A stretch of DNA of 64,000 nucleotides, from positions 558,001 to 622,000 of the forward strand of contig NC_012804.1 in NCBI RefSeq assembly GCF_000022365.1. The letters are read 5' to 3'. Position 1 is the first letter of the stretch, and every line of letters begins with the position of its first letter. Below are positions 36,555-45,591 of the stretch, in pieces. This stretch comes from Thermococcus gammatolerans EJ3 (GTDB lineage: Archaea > Methanobacteriota_B > Thermococci > Thermococcales > Thermococcaceae). The translations under genes were made by a program, and so were the position numbers. The notes below the pieces were generated by a model. That model did not search any database and had not been told where the DNA came from. It saw only the letters and a list, made by a program, of their open reading frames with translations.

Positions 36555-37796
36555 TCATCTTTTTGGCGCCATGTGCCTTACGGTGTAGTGCTCGAGCGTC
36601 GCCCCTTTCTCCACGAACTCGTGGGGCCATATCTTGACGTTGTACATTCTCACGTTGTCGCTTATTATTGCATTGTCACCTATGACCGAGTTCACGATTC
36701 TCACGTTGTCCCCTATTTCAACGTGCCTCCCTATTATCGAGTTCATTATCCTCACGTTGTTCCCGAGCTTTACCCTGTCCATGACGACTGAGTGGAGGAT
36801 CTCGCAGCTCTTCCCCACCATGGAGTAGTTGTCGATTATGGCGTCCTCCAGGGCAGTTCCTTTCCCTATGGAGATGTGCCTCCCGAGCAGAACCTTTCCC
36901 TCAACTAGGAGCTCGCCGCGCTTTATCATTTCCCTTATCCTGCGCCTCAACCTTTCTGACATCTCCGACTTACCCTGCATATACACGTCTCGGGTTATCT
37001 CAACGGCCTCCATGTCCTCGGGGGATAGGTGGTGGAGTAAGTACATCGCCGCCCTCAGGTACCTCTCGGGAGTTCCTATATCAAACCAGTACCCCTTCAT
37101 GGGGTAGCCGTAAACGGCATAGCCATGCTCTATGAGCGCGGGAATTATGTCGCCTCCGAAATCCAGTTTCCTTTCCTCGCGCATCTCAGCCGCCCATTCG
37201 TCCTCAAGGAAGCTCCAGAAGTCCTTGGAGAGTATGTAGATTCCGGTGTTGGCTAGATTGCTGGGGGCCTCCTCTGGGCTCGGCTTCTCAACGAAGTACT
37301 CTATCCTGTAATCGTCGTCTATCTTCGCTACCCCGAATCCCGTGACATCGTCCACAGGCTGGAGGGCTATCGTCATGAAGGCTCCTTTCTTCCTGTGCCA
37401 CTCGTACATCTCCCCTATGTTGAGCTGGTATATGTTGTCACCCTGAATAACGACTACGGGTTCTCTGATGCCGTAATAGTGCATCGTGTACCAGACCGCG
37501 TCTCCGTTCGTTGTGCTCTCGTACCGAGGCATATACCTTATCCTAACCTCTTTCTCAAGCCCGTATTTCTTCTTCAGCCAGTAGCCCTCACGGAAGTAAT
37601 CGAAAAGAGTGGTGTAATTGACGTAACCTTTGACACCGAGGTAAACCTCCTCAACACCATCCCTTGCGAGGCTCAGTATCGAGTGTTCGAGAATGGGCTT
37701 GTTTAACAGCCTGACGAGCCCCTTGGAGGTCTCTATCGTGAGGGGCCTGAGTCTCGTTGCTTCACCTCCTATTGGTATAACCGCTTTCTTGATCAT
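36555..37796 (-). CDS. Sugar-1-phosphate nucleotidyltransferase with left-handed beta-helix
   Basis: 413 residues. The N-terminal nucleotidyltransferase domain has the signature KKAVIPIGGEATRLRPLT, where GG-E-ATRLRP replaces the usual G-G-xGTRLRP, so the loop is slightly altered. It continues with KPILEHSI and VVIQGDNIY. The C-terminal hexapeptide repeats (from about 300: SIGKGTALEDAIIDNYSMVG, then NVRIMNSIIGRHVEIGDNVR) build a beta-helix. The product is likely a GDP- or UDP-sugar. ATG 37796 has GGGGGA upstream; the open frame reaches 37826 but without support. It is divergent from nadC. Confidence 0.85.
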   Translation of the reverse strand: MIKKAVIPIGGEATRLRPLTIETSKGLVRLLNKPILEHSILSLARDGVEEVYLGVKGYVNYTTLFDYFREGYWLKKKYGLEKEVRIRYMPRYESTTNGDAVWYTMHYYGIREPVVVIQGDNIYQLNIGEMYEWHRKKGAFMTIALQPVDDVTGFGVAKIDDDYRIEYFVEKPSPEEAPSNLANTGIYILSKDFWSFLEDEWAAEMREERKLDFGGDIIPALIEHGYAVYGYPMKGYWFDIGTPERYLRAAMYLLHHLSPEDMEAVEITRDVYMQGKSEMSERLRRRIREMIKRGELLVEGKVLLGRHISIGKGTALEDAIIDNYSMVGKSCEILHSVVMDRVKLGNNVRIMNSIIGRHVEIGDNVRIVNSVIGDNAIISDNVRMYNVKIWPHEFVEKGATLEHYTVRHMAPKR

Positions 37797-37903
37797 AGGA
37801 CTCCCCCTATTGATTAACTTCCCCAATGATTAAAAGGTATTCCCCGGAGGTTGTGAATGTATGGGAAAATGACAAAAGTGAGTATGGGCGGGGGAATGGT
37901 AAA

Positions 37904-38737
37904 ATGGTGGGGCTTAACTACCTGCTCCGGTTTCTTGAGGAGGATTCGCCGTTCGGCGACGTGACGAGCGAGGCGGTGATTCCCGAGGGCACTAAAGCAA
38001 GGGCTGTAATCATTGCAAAGCAGGACGGGGTTATAGCGGGCGTTGAAGAAGCTAAAGCCCTCTTCGAGTACTTCGGGGCCAAGGTTTCGGCCAGAAAGCA
38101 CGACGGCGAGGAGGTGAAAAGGGGAGACGTGATCCTCGAGCTCGAGGGGGATGCGAGGGCAATCCTGCTCGTCGAGAGGACCGCTTTGAACGTCATGGGC
38201 AGGATGAGCGGCATAGCGACAGAGGTGAGGAAGCTAGTCGAGAGGGTTAAAGCCGTGAACCCAAAGGTTCGCGTTGCGGGGACGAGGAAGAGCCTTCTCA
38301 AGCCGATAGACAAGAGGGCCATAATCATCGGCGGCGGCGAGCCGCACCGCTTCTCGCTGAGCGATGCAATGCTCATCAAGGACAACCACTTAGCTTTAGT
38401 TCCGCTGGAGGAAGCCATAAGGCGGGCCAAATCCTTCAGCGTTTACAAGGTCGTTGAGGTCGAGGTTGAGAGCCTCGAAGATGCTCTCCGGGCGGCAAAA
38501 GTCGGGGCGGACGTGATACTGCTCGACAACATGAGCCCCGGAGAGATAGCGGAGACGATTGATGCGTTAAAGCGCGAGGGCCTGCGAGATAGGGTGAAAA
38601 TCGAGGTCTCAGGTGGGATAACGCCTGAGAACATTGAGGAATATGCAAAGCTCGATGTCGACGTGATAAGCCTCGGCTATCTAACTCACTCGGTTAAGAA
38701 CTTCGACGTGAGCCTTGAGGTTATCGGCAAAATGTGA
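37904..38737 (+). CDS. nadC: Nicotinate-nucleotide pyrophosphorylase (carboxylating)
   Basis: 277 residues from ATG 37904. EEDSPFGDVTSEAVIP, VAGTRKSLLKPIDKRAIIIG, the active-site Lys-rich IKDNHL, and SGGITPENIEEYAKLDVDVI are typical of NadC. The protein turns quinolinate and PRPP into nicotinate mononucleotide, the third step of NAD synthesis. The open frame reaches 37826, but a TATA-like region (GATTAAAAGG, about 37826) lies there and GGGGGAATGG precedes ATG 37904. It lies about 2 kb downstream of nadA, separated by unrelated genes. Confidence 0.95.
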   Translation: MVGLNYLLRFLEEDSPFGDVTSEAVIPEGTKARAVIIAKQDGVIAGVEEAKALFEYFGAKVSARKHDGEEVKRGDVILELEGDARAILLVERTALNVMGRMSGIATEVRKLVERVKAVNPKVRVAGTRKSLLKPIDKRAIIIGGGEPHRFSLSDAMLIKDNHLALVPLEEAIRRAKSFSVYKVVEVEVESLEDALRAAKVGADVILLDNMSPGEIAETIDALKREGLRDRVKIEVSGGITPENIEEYAKLDVDVISLGYLTHSVKNFDVSLEVIGKM

Positions 38738-38821
38738 TCGGGTTAGCCTTTTGTTAATTTTTGATCGTAAATTTTATAACTTTATCGACTGGAATATCAT
38801 CAGCGATTGGGGGTATCAAAA

Positions 38822-39703
38822 ATGGGGAGGATCACAGTACTCTCACTCATCGTCCTATTGTCCTTATCTTTGGAAACTGCTCTTGTCTCAGCGGGGGCAA
38901 TTTTAGTGGATGTTAGGGTACTAAACCAGACGGGGGAAGATTCATATGTTCCAAAAATTTTTCTCAACGAAACTGCCGCAGGTCAGTATTCGTACACTTT
39001 GCTCGTCATGAACGTCACCGCTAAGGATCTCGGCGACGGCTACTTCTCGGTTGGAATTAGGGGCCTTGTAATCGATGAGTTTCCCTCTACTCTCAATCTA
39101 ACTGGCCGTTGGATAAACATGACCTTCAAGGTCAAATCTAAAACCAACACTTTCGTCCTCGATGGGCAGGGGGCTTTCTTTCCGCTGTACATTGTCTTCC
39201 CCGAGAGCAAGACACTCTTCCATTTGGGTGAGCAACTTCAAGTTAAGGACAACGTCCTCCAGATGCTCCAGCCCCCCTCCAACAGAACGGTAAAGCTCGT
39301 TGGAAAATACGTCAAGGTCTATACGAAGCCGATTGAAGTGAACAGCGTTGACGTACGGAGCAGGAAGTACTTCAATTACACCATCTGCAACGTTCTGCCC
39401 CCGGAACTCCAGAGGAAGTTGAACATGACGAAGGGATCCAGCTGCTTTCTTCAGCGTACGCCTTACCTCGATGGGAGTTTTTTGGGTCACAAACCGCTCA
39501 GCATAATGGCTCTCTATCCCCGCGACCCCTTCGGTGTCTCTTCCGGCCCCGTTATCCTCTCGGTTGATTACATCCCCACGAGTCCGGACGAGCTGAAGGG
39601 GCAGGAAACCCCTAATAATAGGGATCTCCTTAAGCCTATCGGGATCGGTGCAATAATAGTAGCCGCAGCCGGTGTTGCATTGACGAGGAGGGGTGGGCGT
39701 TGA
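38822..39703 (+). CDS. Exported single-anchor protein of an ABC cassette, unknown function
   Basis: 293 residues. An N-terminal signal peptide (to about residue 24) and a C-terminal membrane helix (IGIGAIIVAAAGVAL) followed by RRGGR place most of the protein outside the cell. There are many N-glycosylation sequons (NQT, NET, NVT, NLT, NMT, NRT, NYT). I recognise no domain. ATG 38822 has GGGGGT a few bases before it. Its stop overlaps the start of the next membrane protein, so it belongs to the four-gene cassette to 41622. Confidence 0.75.
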   Translation: MGRITVLSLIVLLSLSLETALVSAGAILVDVRVLNQTGEDSYVPKIFLNETAAGQYSYTLLVMNVTAKDLGDGYFSVGIRGLVIDEFPSTLNLTGRWINMTFKVKSKTNTFVLDGQGAFFPLYIVFPESKTLFHLGEQLQVKDNVLQMLQPPSNRTVKLVGKYVKVYTKPIEVNSVDVRSRKYFNYTICNVLPPELQRKLNMTKGSSCFLQRTPYLDGSFLGHKPLSIMALYPRDPFGVSSGPVILSVDYIPTSPDELKGQETPNNRDLLKPIGIGAIIVAAAGVALTRRGGR

Positions 39704-40479
39704 AGCCGGTGGGAGTTGAGATATCCTCCAAGAGGTCTCTGCTCGCCGTGATGATCCTCCTTCCCCTCATTATAGCGGGCTCAGCATGGTACGTTATGAG
39801 TGAGCCCATCTCAGTTGGCGTTACCCAGCGCTCCTTCATGACTCCCCCGGATCAGCTGAACGCCTCCCTCCATCGAACCTTGGAGGGGCTGGGTGATTTC
39901 TTCTACCGGGTTTCGGATGTTCAGAAGGACATCTTCACGAAGGGTTTAAGGGTTCTTCTTTTGGGTGTTTTCATCGGGGTTACCCTTGTTTCCTCTCTGA
40001 TTCTCATCCGGCCGCTCTCCGATGGCACGATGGCGTTTGAGATAGGGCTGGTGAGAGACAAGAAAAGGGTCCTGCTCTACAGAACCGCTCCTATAATTGT
40101 GTACTCCGCCTACGTTTCAATAATCCTTGCTCTCTTCGCTTACTCTGTCTTCCCCTTGAAGGCTGGACTACCTTTCGATTTTGATAAGGGTCTCTGGCTC
40201 TTTGTGGTGCTTTTTCTCTCGGGCATGTGGGGTGTAACCCTAACAGCCCTCGTGGGATTCTACACCTGTGAGCCCGCTTATCCGGTCATTGTTTCGTTTC
40301 TCGTTTCCCTCACCTCATTCACGGGAGCGGGGGATCTCTTCTTTCCCTACTATAGGCTCTTAAACGCCCTCTGGGTTGATGTGAAGCTGCTCAACACGTG
40401 GTCGATCGCGGGGCTGGGCCTTCTGTTTGTCTCAGCTTTCATTGCGCTTCACAAATTTGAACGGGGTGAGTACTATTGA
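39700..40479 (+). CDS. Multi-pass membrane protein, probable ABC permease
   Basis: 259 residues with about six hydrophobic segments: LLAVMILLPLIIAGSAWYVM; VLLLGVFIGVTLVSSLILI; IIVYSAYVSIILALFAYSVF; LFVVLFLSGMWGVTLTALVG; a VIVSFLVSLTSFTG segment; and IAGLGLLFVSAFIALHKF. The loop between the first two carries an external-type segment. It resembles ABC-2 type permeases only in general form. The start is TTG 39700 overlapping the previous stop, with GGGGTGGGCG before it. Confidence 0.7.
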   Translation: MKPVGVEISSKRSLLAVMILLPLIIAGSAWYVMSEPISVGVTQRSFMTPPDQLNASLHRTLEGLGDFFYRVSDVQKDIFTKGLRVLLLGVFIGVTLVSSLILIRPLSDGTMAFEIGLVRDKKRVLLYRTAPIIVYSAYVSIILALFAYSVFPLKAGLPFDFDKGLWLFVVLFLSGMWGVTLTALVGFYTCEPAYPVIVSFLVSLTSFTGAGDLFFPYYRLLNALWVDVKLLNTWSIAGLGLLFVSAFIALHKFERGEYY

Positions 40480-40877
40480 GGCTGTTCAAAACACTGCTGG
40501 TGTCATCGCTTCTGTTCGCGGCCTTCACGTTCCTGCTCTTCCAGTCTATGGCCCAGGAAAAAGTAAACATCGTGTTCTACCAGACGGGTTATGATCCCGA
40601 GACCTATACGGTTCAGTACGTTGACACGACCCTGCCGCTCGCGGGTGAGTACTCAGTGCAAGGAGACAACGTGACTGTTCTGACCGTCGAGGGAAGGCAT
40701 GGAGGCCACTTCAGGACATCTCTGCGCGCGGTCAGGCTGGTTGGCGTCTTCAACACGAGCGACGATGTTGAAGTTGAGCTCCATCCAAAGGTGGGCATGC
40801 CGTGGGGAGTTCTTCTCGGTGTTGTGCTCTCGGGGGGTGTGTTTGGGTATGCTTTTAGAGTGCTCGGGTTTGAGTAA
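40476..40877 (+). CDS. Small membrane-anchored protein of the ABC cassette
   Basis: 133 residues. N-terminal hydrophobic helix (about 7-24), an extracellular beta-rich middle (QTGYDPETYTVQYVDTTLPL), and a C-terminal helix [23 protein letters not shown] recognise no family. The TTG start at 40476 overlaps the previous stop by four bases, and its own end overlaps the ATPase start by 29 bases, so the order within the cassette is fixed. Confidence 0.65.
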   Translation: MRLFKTLLVSSLLFAAFTFLLFQSMAQEKVNIVFYQTGYDPETYTVQYVDTTLPLAGEYSVQGDNVTVLTVEGRHGGHFRTSLRAVRLVGVFNTSDDVEVELHPKVGMPWGVLLGVVLSGGVFGYAFRVLGFE

Positions 40878-41622
40878 ATCCTACGGCGACACGAAGGCGC
40901 TCGACAACGTCAGCTTTAAGCTGAGCGAGGGACTCTCGTTTATCCTCGGACCCAACGGAAGCGGGAAGACAACGTTCATAAAGATACTAAGCGGCATAAC
41001 ATATCCCGATGCCGGCGAAATAAAGGTTTTGGGCAAGGACTACGGGGATCTGACTAAGGGGGAGATCTCCTTCTCCTTTGAAAAGACCAACCTGTCCCCC
41101 TCCATAAAGGTTGGCGAGTACCTGAGCGCAATAGGCGAGTGGAGGGGTGAGGACAATTCCCGGGAAGTAATGGAAATGTTTGAGCTCCGCAATGTTGAAT
41201 CCAAGAGATTCTCTGAGCTCTCCCAGGGATACAAGCGGAGGTTTCTGGTCGCAAGCGCCTTCGTTGGCTCTCCAAAGGTCGTCTTTCTCGACGAGCCCTT
41301 CAGCAACGTGGACATAGTGGCCAAGAAGAGGATGATGGAGGTTTTCATGGAGCTCAAGCGGGAGCGCAACATAGTCATCGTCTCCCACGTTTTCACGAAC
41401 ATCGAGGAAATAGACAGCCTCGTCGTGCTCTACAACGGAAAGGTTCTCAGAAACCTCCACGGGAAAGAACTCCAAGATATCGGGGGCTTCAAGGCAGTAT
41501 TCTCCGATGGGTCGGTCGTTGTCAACGATTTGGACGAGCTGGTAGAGAGGATTAGAAACGGCCAGAGACCTGTTTCGATTAAACCGGTAACCCTCGAAGA
41601 CTGGCTCATGGACTTCTTTTAG
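40849..41622 (+). CDS. ABC transporter ATP-binding protein
   Basis: 257 residues. Walker [16 protein letters not shown] (about residue 35), Q-loop [10 protein letters not shown], signature [15 protein letters not shown] (degenerate, Q for GG), Walker [13 protein letters not shown] and H-loop VIVSHVF. It matches the ABC-2/export type ATPases. The C-terminal part (about 210-257) may bind the permease. ATG 40849 is inside the preceding gene, in another frame. The pair of membrane proteins upstream should be its partners. Confidence 0.9.
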   Translation: MLLECSGLSKSYGDTKALDNVSFKLSEGLSFILGPNGSGKTTFIKILSGITYPDAGEIKVLGKDYGDLTKGEISFSFEKTNLSPSIKVGEYLSAIGEWRGEDNSREVMEMFELRNVESKRFSELSQGYKRRFLVASAFVGSPKVVFLDEPFSNVDIVAKKRMMEVFMELKRERNIVIVSHVFTNIEEIDSLVVLYNGKVLRNLHGKELQDIGGFKAVFSDGSVVVNDLDELVERIRNGQRPVSIKPVTLEDWLMDFF

Positions 41623-41774
41623 CCTTATCATCACATTCACCATCCGGTGAACCCCTTCGGCTTTCGATGCGTTTTTCTAAACATTTTTCATCCAAACCGT
41701 TCCATACCTGTGGCAAGGCTTATATTCTCTTTTTCAAATCCAAATCTGAAGGAAAGCCAAAAGGGGTGATCCGT

Positions 41775-42782
41775 ATGGGAAAGCTCGACATTATTGAGAA
41801 GAAAGGTACCGAGAGACTGAAGAGGGGCTTCGCCAAGATGGTCAAGGGCGGAGTCATCATGGACGTCACCAATGCCGAACAGGCGAGAATCGCTGAGGAA
41901 GCCGGAGCAGTCGCAGTCATGGCCCTCCACCGCGTTCCAGCTGACATCAGAAAAGCTGGCGGAGTCGCGAGGATGGCCCCGATAGAGAAGATCCAGGAGA
42001 TAATGGACGCAGTGACCATTCCGGTTATGGCGAAGGTTAGGATCGGCCACGTCGCCGAGGCGAGAATCCTCGAAGCTTTGGGTGTTGACATGATCGACGA
42101 GAGCGAAGTTCTGACGCCGTCTGACCCGTACTTCCACATCGACAAGCGCGAGTTCAAGATTCCCTTCGTCTGCGGCAACAGGAACCTCGGGGAGGCCGTC
42201 AGGAGGATATGGGAAGGGGCCGCGATGATGAGGACGAAGGGCGAAGCTGGAACAGGAAACATCATCGAGGCCGTCAGGCACGTCAGGCTTTTGAAGGACA
42301 ACATCGCCCTGCTCCAGCGCATGACCGACGAACAGATCTACGGCGTCGCCGAGAAGTTCGCCGAGCCATACCTCAGGCTGGCCTTCGAGGTCAGGGAGAT
42401 CAGCGGCCTGCCAAAGCAGGTCCTCGAGAACGAGCCGGTTTACGGCCACTACACCTACCGCGAGATCGTTGAGGGCCTCTACAAGATACTCCTCGAGATA
42501 AAGAAGCTTGGCCGCCTTCCGGTCGTTAACTTCGCCGCTGGAGGAGTTGCAACGCCCGCCGATGCCGCCCTGATGATGCAGATGGGCATGGACGGCGTCT
42601 TCGTCGGTTCGGGCATCTTCAAGAGCTCCAACCCGCCGAAGATGGCGAGGGCCATAGTCGAGGCCGTGAACCACTGGGACGAGCCCGATGTGCTCGTCGA
42701 GATAAGCAAGGAAATCGGCGAGCCGATGCGCGGTCAGGACATTGAGGAGCTTGAGGTTAGGCTCGAGGAGAGGGGCGTCTGA
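41775..42782 (+). CDS. pdxS: Pyridoxal 5'-phosphate synthase, PdxS subunit
   Basis: 335 residues. The N-terminal [20 protein letters not shown], catalytic [17 protein letters not shown] and the phosphate-binding [20 protein letters not shown] are diagnostic. It is longer than bacterial PdxS because of an insertion of about 40 residues (about 175-220), usual in archaea. It makes PLP from ribose 5-phosphate, glyceraldehyde 3-phosphate and ammonia. The upstream open frame is not used: AAGGGGTGATCC precedes ATG 41775. It is in an operon with pdxT. Confidence 0.97.
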   Translation: MGKLDIIEKKGTERLKRGFAKMVKGGVIMDVTNAEQARIAEEAGAVAVMALHRVPADIRKAGGVARMAPIEKIQEIMDAVTIPVMAKVRIGHVAEARILEALGVDMIDESEVLTPSDPYFHIDKREFKIPFVCGNRNLGEAVRRIWEGAAMMRTKGEAGTGNIIEAVRHVRLLKDNIALLQRMTDEQIYGVAEKFAEPYLRLAFEVREISGLPKQVLENEPVYGHYTYREIVEGLYKILLEIKKLGRLPVVNFAAGGVATPADAALMMQMGMDGVFVGSGIFKSSNPPKMARAIVEAVNHWDEPDVLVEISKEIGEPMRGQDIEELEVRLEERGV

Positions 42783-42812
42783 GCCCTTTTCCACTCTTTT
42801 GGAGGGGTTGAA

Positions 42813-43406
42813 ATGGTCAAGGTAGGCGTTATAGGCCTCCAGGGAGACGTCAGCGAGCACATCGAGGCGGCTCAAAGAGCACTCGAAAACCTCGGAGTGA
42901 GTGGAGAAGTGATCTGGCTCAAAAAACCTGAACAGCTTGAGGGGATCTCGGCGATCATAATACCTGGAGGAGAGAGCACGACGATATCGAGACTCATGCA
43001 GAAAAACGGCCTCCTCGAGCCCGTCAGGAAGCTCGGCGAAGAGGGACTCCCCATTATGGGCACCTGCGCGGGCCTGATAATGCTCTCGAAGGAGGTAATA
43101 GGCGCCACTCCAGAGCAGAGGTTCCTCGAGCTCCTCGACGTTAAAGTGAACAGAAACGCCTACGGCAGGCAGGTGGACAGCTTCGAGGCGCCGGTAAAGC
43201 TCGCCTTCAGCGATGAGCCGTTTCCGGGAGTTTTCATACGTGCCCCGAGGATAGTGGAGCTCCTCAGCGACAAGGTGAAGCCTATTGCGTGGCTCGGCGA
43301 CAGGGTTGTTGGCGTCGAGCAGGATAACCTCATCGGCCTCGAGTTCCACCCGGAGCTGACGGAGGACACGAGGGTCCACGAGTACTTCCTGCGGAAGGCA
43401 CTTTGA
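42813..43406 (+). CDS. pdxT: Pyridoxal 5'-phosphate synthase glutaminase subunit PdxT
   Basis: 197 residues. Class I glutaminase: KVGVIGLQGDVSEHIEAAQR, IIPGGESTTISRLM (oxyanion), nucleophile region GTCAGLIML, and GLEFHPELTED (His-Glu of the triad). It supplies ammonia to PdxS. GGAGGGGTTG precedes ATG 42813, 30 bases after pdxS. Confidence 0.97.
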   Translation: MVKVGVIGLQGDVSEHIEAAQRALENLGVSGEVIWLKKPEQLEGISAIIIPGGESTTISRLMQKNGLLEPVRKLGEEGLPIMGTCAGLIMLSKEVIGATPEQRFLELLDVKVNRNAYGRQVDSFEAPVKLAFSDEPFPGVFIRAPRIVELLSDKVKPIAWLGDRVVGVEQDNLIGLEFHPELTEDTRVHEYFLRKAL

Positions 43407-43481
43407 CTTTTAACAAGTTTTCGTTAATTTTAGCCATAAAGCTTTTTAATTTTAACTTTTTCTTGCCAATTAGGTGGTAGC

Positions 43482-45470
43482 GTGAAAACGGTCGTGTGCC
43501 CCTTCTGCGGCTTCGGGTGCAGGCTCCTCGTTGACGAGAAGAGCATGAGGGCCAAACCTTATCCGGGTCAGCCGAACAGGGGGAAGCTCTGCCCCAAAGG
43601 CCTCTACTCGCTCGAGTTCGTCCGCTCCCAGGGAAGGCTGAAGAGGCCCCTCAAGAGGGTTGGTTCCGCAATGGTTCCAATCAGCTGGGGGGTTGCGGTA
43701 GAGGAGATAGCGAACAAGCTCCTCGAGATTAGGGAGCTCTACGGTCCCGATGCGGTGGCGTTTCTTTCGTCCTCGAAAATCAGCAACGAGGAAAACTACC
43801 TCCTCCAGAAGATTGCACGCCTGTTTGGCACGAACAACATAGACAACTGCGCAAGGCTGTGCCACGAAGCGAGCGTTCACGCGCTCAAGCTCGCCGTCGG
43901 AACCGGCGCGCAGACGAACCCCTATGAAGACCTTGAGAACTTCAACGCCGTCCTGATATGGGGATATAACCCCGCTGAAACGCACCCCGTCGTTATGAAC
44001 TATGTCCTCAGGGCCAAGAGGAGAGGGGCTAAGGTAATCGTCGTGGACGTCAGGGAAACGCGGACGATGGCCTTTGCTGATTACAAACTCATAATAAAGC
44101 CCGGGACAGACATAGTCCTGGCTAACGCGATGGCGAACGTGATAACCGGGGAGGAGCTCTACGACGAGGAGTTCGTTCGCTCTAGGACGAGCGGTTTTTC
44201 AGAGGTCAGGATGGCTGTTATGAAGTACACCCCGGAGTACGCGGAGACCGTAACTGGAATTCCAGCGGAGACGATACGGGAGGTCGCGAGGGCTTTTGCC
44301 CTGGCCGGAAGTGGGGCCATAATGTGGGGAATGGGTCTAACCCAGCACGTCTCTGGCGTTGAGAACGTTTTAGCGGTGATAAACCTTGCACTGCTCCTCG
44401 GCTACATCGGGGAAAAGGGCGGCCTCTACCCTATGCGCGGGCAGAACAACGTCCAGGGAGCGGCATATATGGGCGCGCTGAGCGAGTTCCTGCCTGGCTA
44501 CGTTCCTCTCACCGACGAACGCTTTAGAAAGCGAGTCGCCTCGCTCTGGGGCGTTGACGACCTGCCGACCGAGAGGGGGCTCTACCTGACGGAGCTGTGG
44601 GATGCCATCGAAAGGAGTGACCTAAAGGCCCTCTATATTGTCGGCGAGAACCCTGCGGTGAGCGAGGCCGACTTTACGCGCGTGAGACGGGCGTTGAGAA
44701 AGCTCGACCTCCTCGTCGTTCAGGATGTCTTCATGACGAGAACAGCGCGCTACGCCCACTACGTCCTCCCTGCCTCAGCTTTCTGCGAAAAGGAGGGCTC
44801 ATACATGAACAGCGAGCGAAGAATCCAGTGGAGCCACAAAGTCTGCGAGCCCTACGCTGACTCAAAGCCCGACTGGGAGATTCTGGCGATGCTCGGCCGG
44901 GCGCTCGGGCTTCCGGGCTTCAACTACACCCGAGTTGAGGAGATAACGGTAGAATACTTCCGTCTTTTCCCGGAGCTCGAGGAGAGAAGCGTTGATGAAC
45001 TCAAGAACGGCGAGGGAATATTCCTGCCGAGGAAGAGGTTGCACACGTGGGAGTTCGCGACGCCCGACGGAAAGGCCCGCTTCATGGCCGTCGAGAGGAT
45101 TTCACCCTGGGAGGAGCCGAGTGAGGAGTTCCCGCTGATTCTAACGACTGTCAGACTGATAAACCACTACAACACGGGCGAGATGACGCTGAGGAGTCCC
45201 TCACTAGTCAAGTTAATGGGCGAACCTAAGGTCATGATCAACGAGAAAGATGCGAAAAGGCTTGGAATCACCGATGGAGACTGGGTGGATATAGAAACGA
45301 GGCGCGGGAGAATAAGGATGCGCGCGAAGGTCGGCGGCGTCCCTGAGGGGCTCGTTGCAATCCCCTTCCACTTCAAGGCGAACCGGATTACCAGTCCGGC
45401 CCTGAACAAGGCCGGAACGCCCGAGTTCAAGTTCTCGGCGTGTCGGGTTAAGAAAATGAAGGCCCCATGA
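43482..45470 (+). CDS. Formate-dehydrogenase-like molybdopterin/tungstopterin oxidoreductase
   Basis: 662 residues. The [4Fe-4S] motif CPFCGFGCRLLV with the later GKLCPKG is at the N-terminus. NCARLCHEASV gives a Cys where FDH-H has Sec, the expected metal ligand. GYNPAETHP, MRGQNNVQGAAYMG and the C-terminal MopB domain (INEKDAKRLGITDGDWVDIE) are also present. It should oxidise formate or reduce CO2, or act on a related substrate. No hydrogenase, ferredoxin or NAD subunits are next to it, so it stands alone. GTG 43482 has AGGTGG upstream. Confidence 0.9.
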   Translation: MKTVVCPFCGFGCRLLVDEKSMRAKPYPGQPNRGKLCPKGLYSLEFVRSQGRLKRPLKRVGSAMVPISWGVAVEEIANKLLEIRELYGPDAVAFLSSSKISNEENYLLQKIARLFGTNNIDNCARLCHEASVHALKLAVGTGAQTNPYEDLENFNAVLIWGYNPAETHPVVMNYVLRAKRRGAKVIVVDVRETRTMAFADYKLIIKPGTDIVLANAMANVITGEELYDEEFVRSRTSGFSEVRMAVMKYTPEYAETVTGIPAETIREVARAFALAGSGAIMWGMGLTQHVSGVENVLAVINLALLLGYIGEKGGLYPMRGQNNVQGAAYMGALSEFLPGYVPLTDERFRKRVASLWGVDDLPTERGLYLTELWDAIERSDLKALYIVGENPAVSEADFTRVRRALRKLDLLVVQDVFMTRTARYAHYVLPASAFCEKEGSYMNSERRIQWSHKVCEPYADSKPDWEILAMLGRALGLPGFNYTRVEEITVEYFRLFPELEERSVDELKNGEGIFLPRKRLHTWEFATPDGKARFMAVERISPWEEPSEEFPLILTTVRLINHYNTGEMTLRSPSLVKLMGEPKVMINEKDAKRLGITDGDWVDIETRRGRIRMRAKVGGVPEGLVAIPFHFKANRITSPALNKAGTPEFKFSACRVKKMKAP

Positions 45471-45488
45471 TATGCTCAGCCTTCTTTT

Positions 45489-45580
45489 GTTACCATGATA
45501 ACATTTTAGTGTTTTTCTTTCTTGATTGTTATCATGCAAACCGCAAAACTTATATACGAGTTTTTTGTTATCATGATAAC
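45489..45580. promoter_or_regulatory. Three evenly spaced copies of a 14-bp palindrome around the HEPN-MNT promoter
   Basis: GTTATCATGATAAC occurs perfectly at 45567-45580 and with two or fewer changes at 45489-45502 (GTTACCATGATAAC) and 45528-45541 (GTTATCATGCAAAC). Each start is exactly 39 bases from the next. The TATA box (TATATAC, about 45551-45557) lies between copies 2 and 3, so copy 2 abuts BRE and copy 3 covers the expected transcription start. This is the geometry of an autorepressed toxin-antitoxin promoter. Confidence 0.85.
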
Positions 45581-45591
45581 GAGGGAACGGC

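Noticed and set aside
41688-43379. 563-codon minus-strand open frame across pdxS and pdxT
   Set aside because: It runs antisense to two certain genes and has no recognisable protein features.
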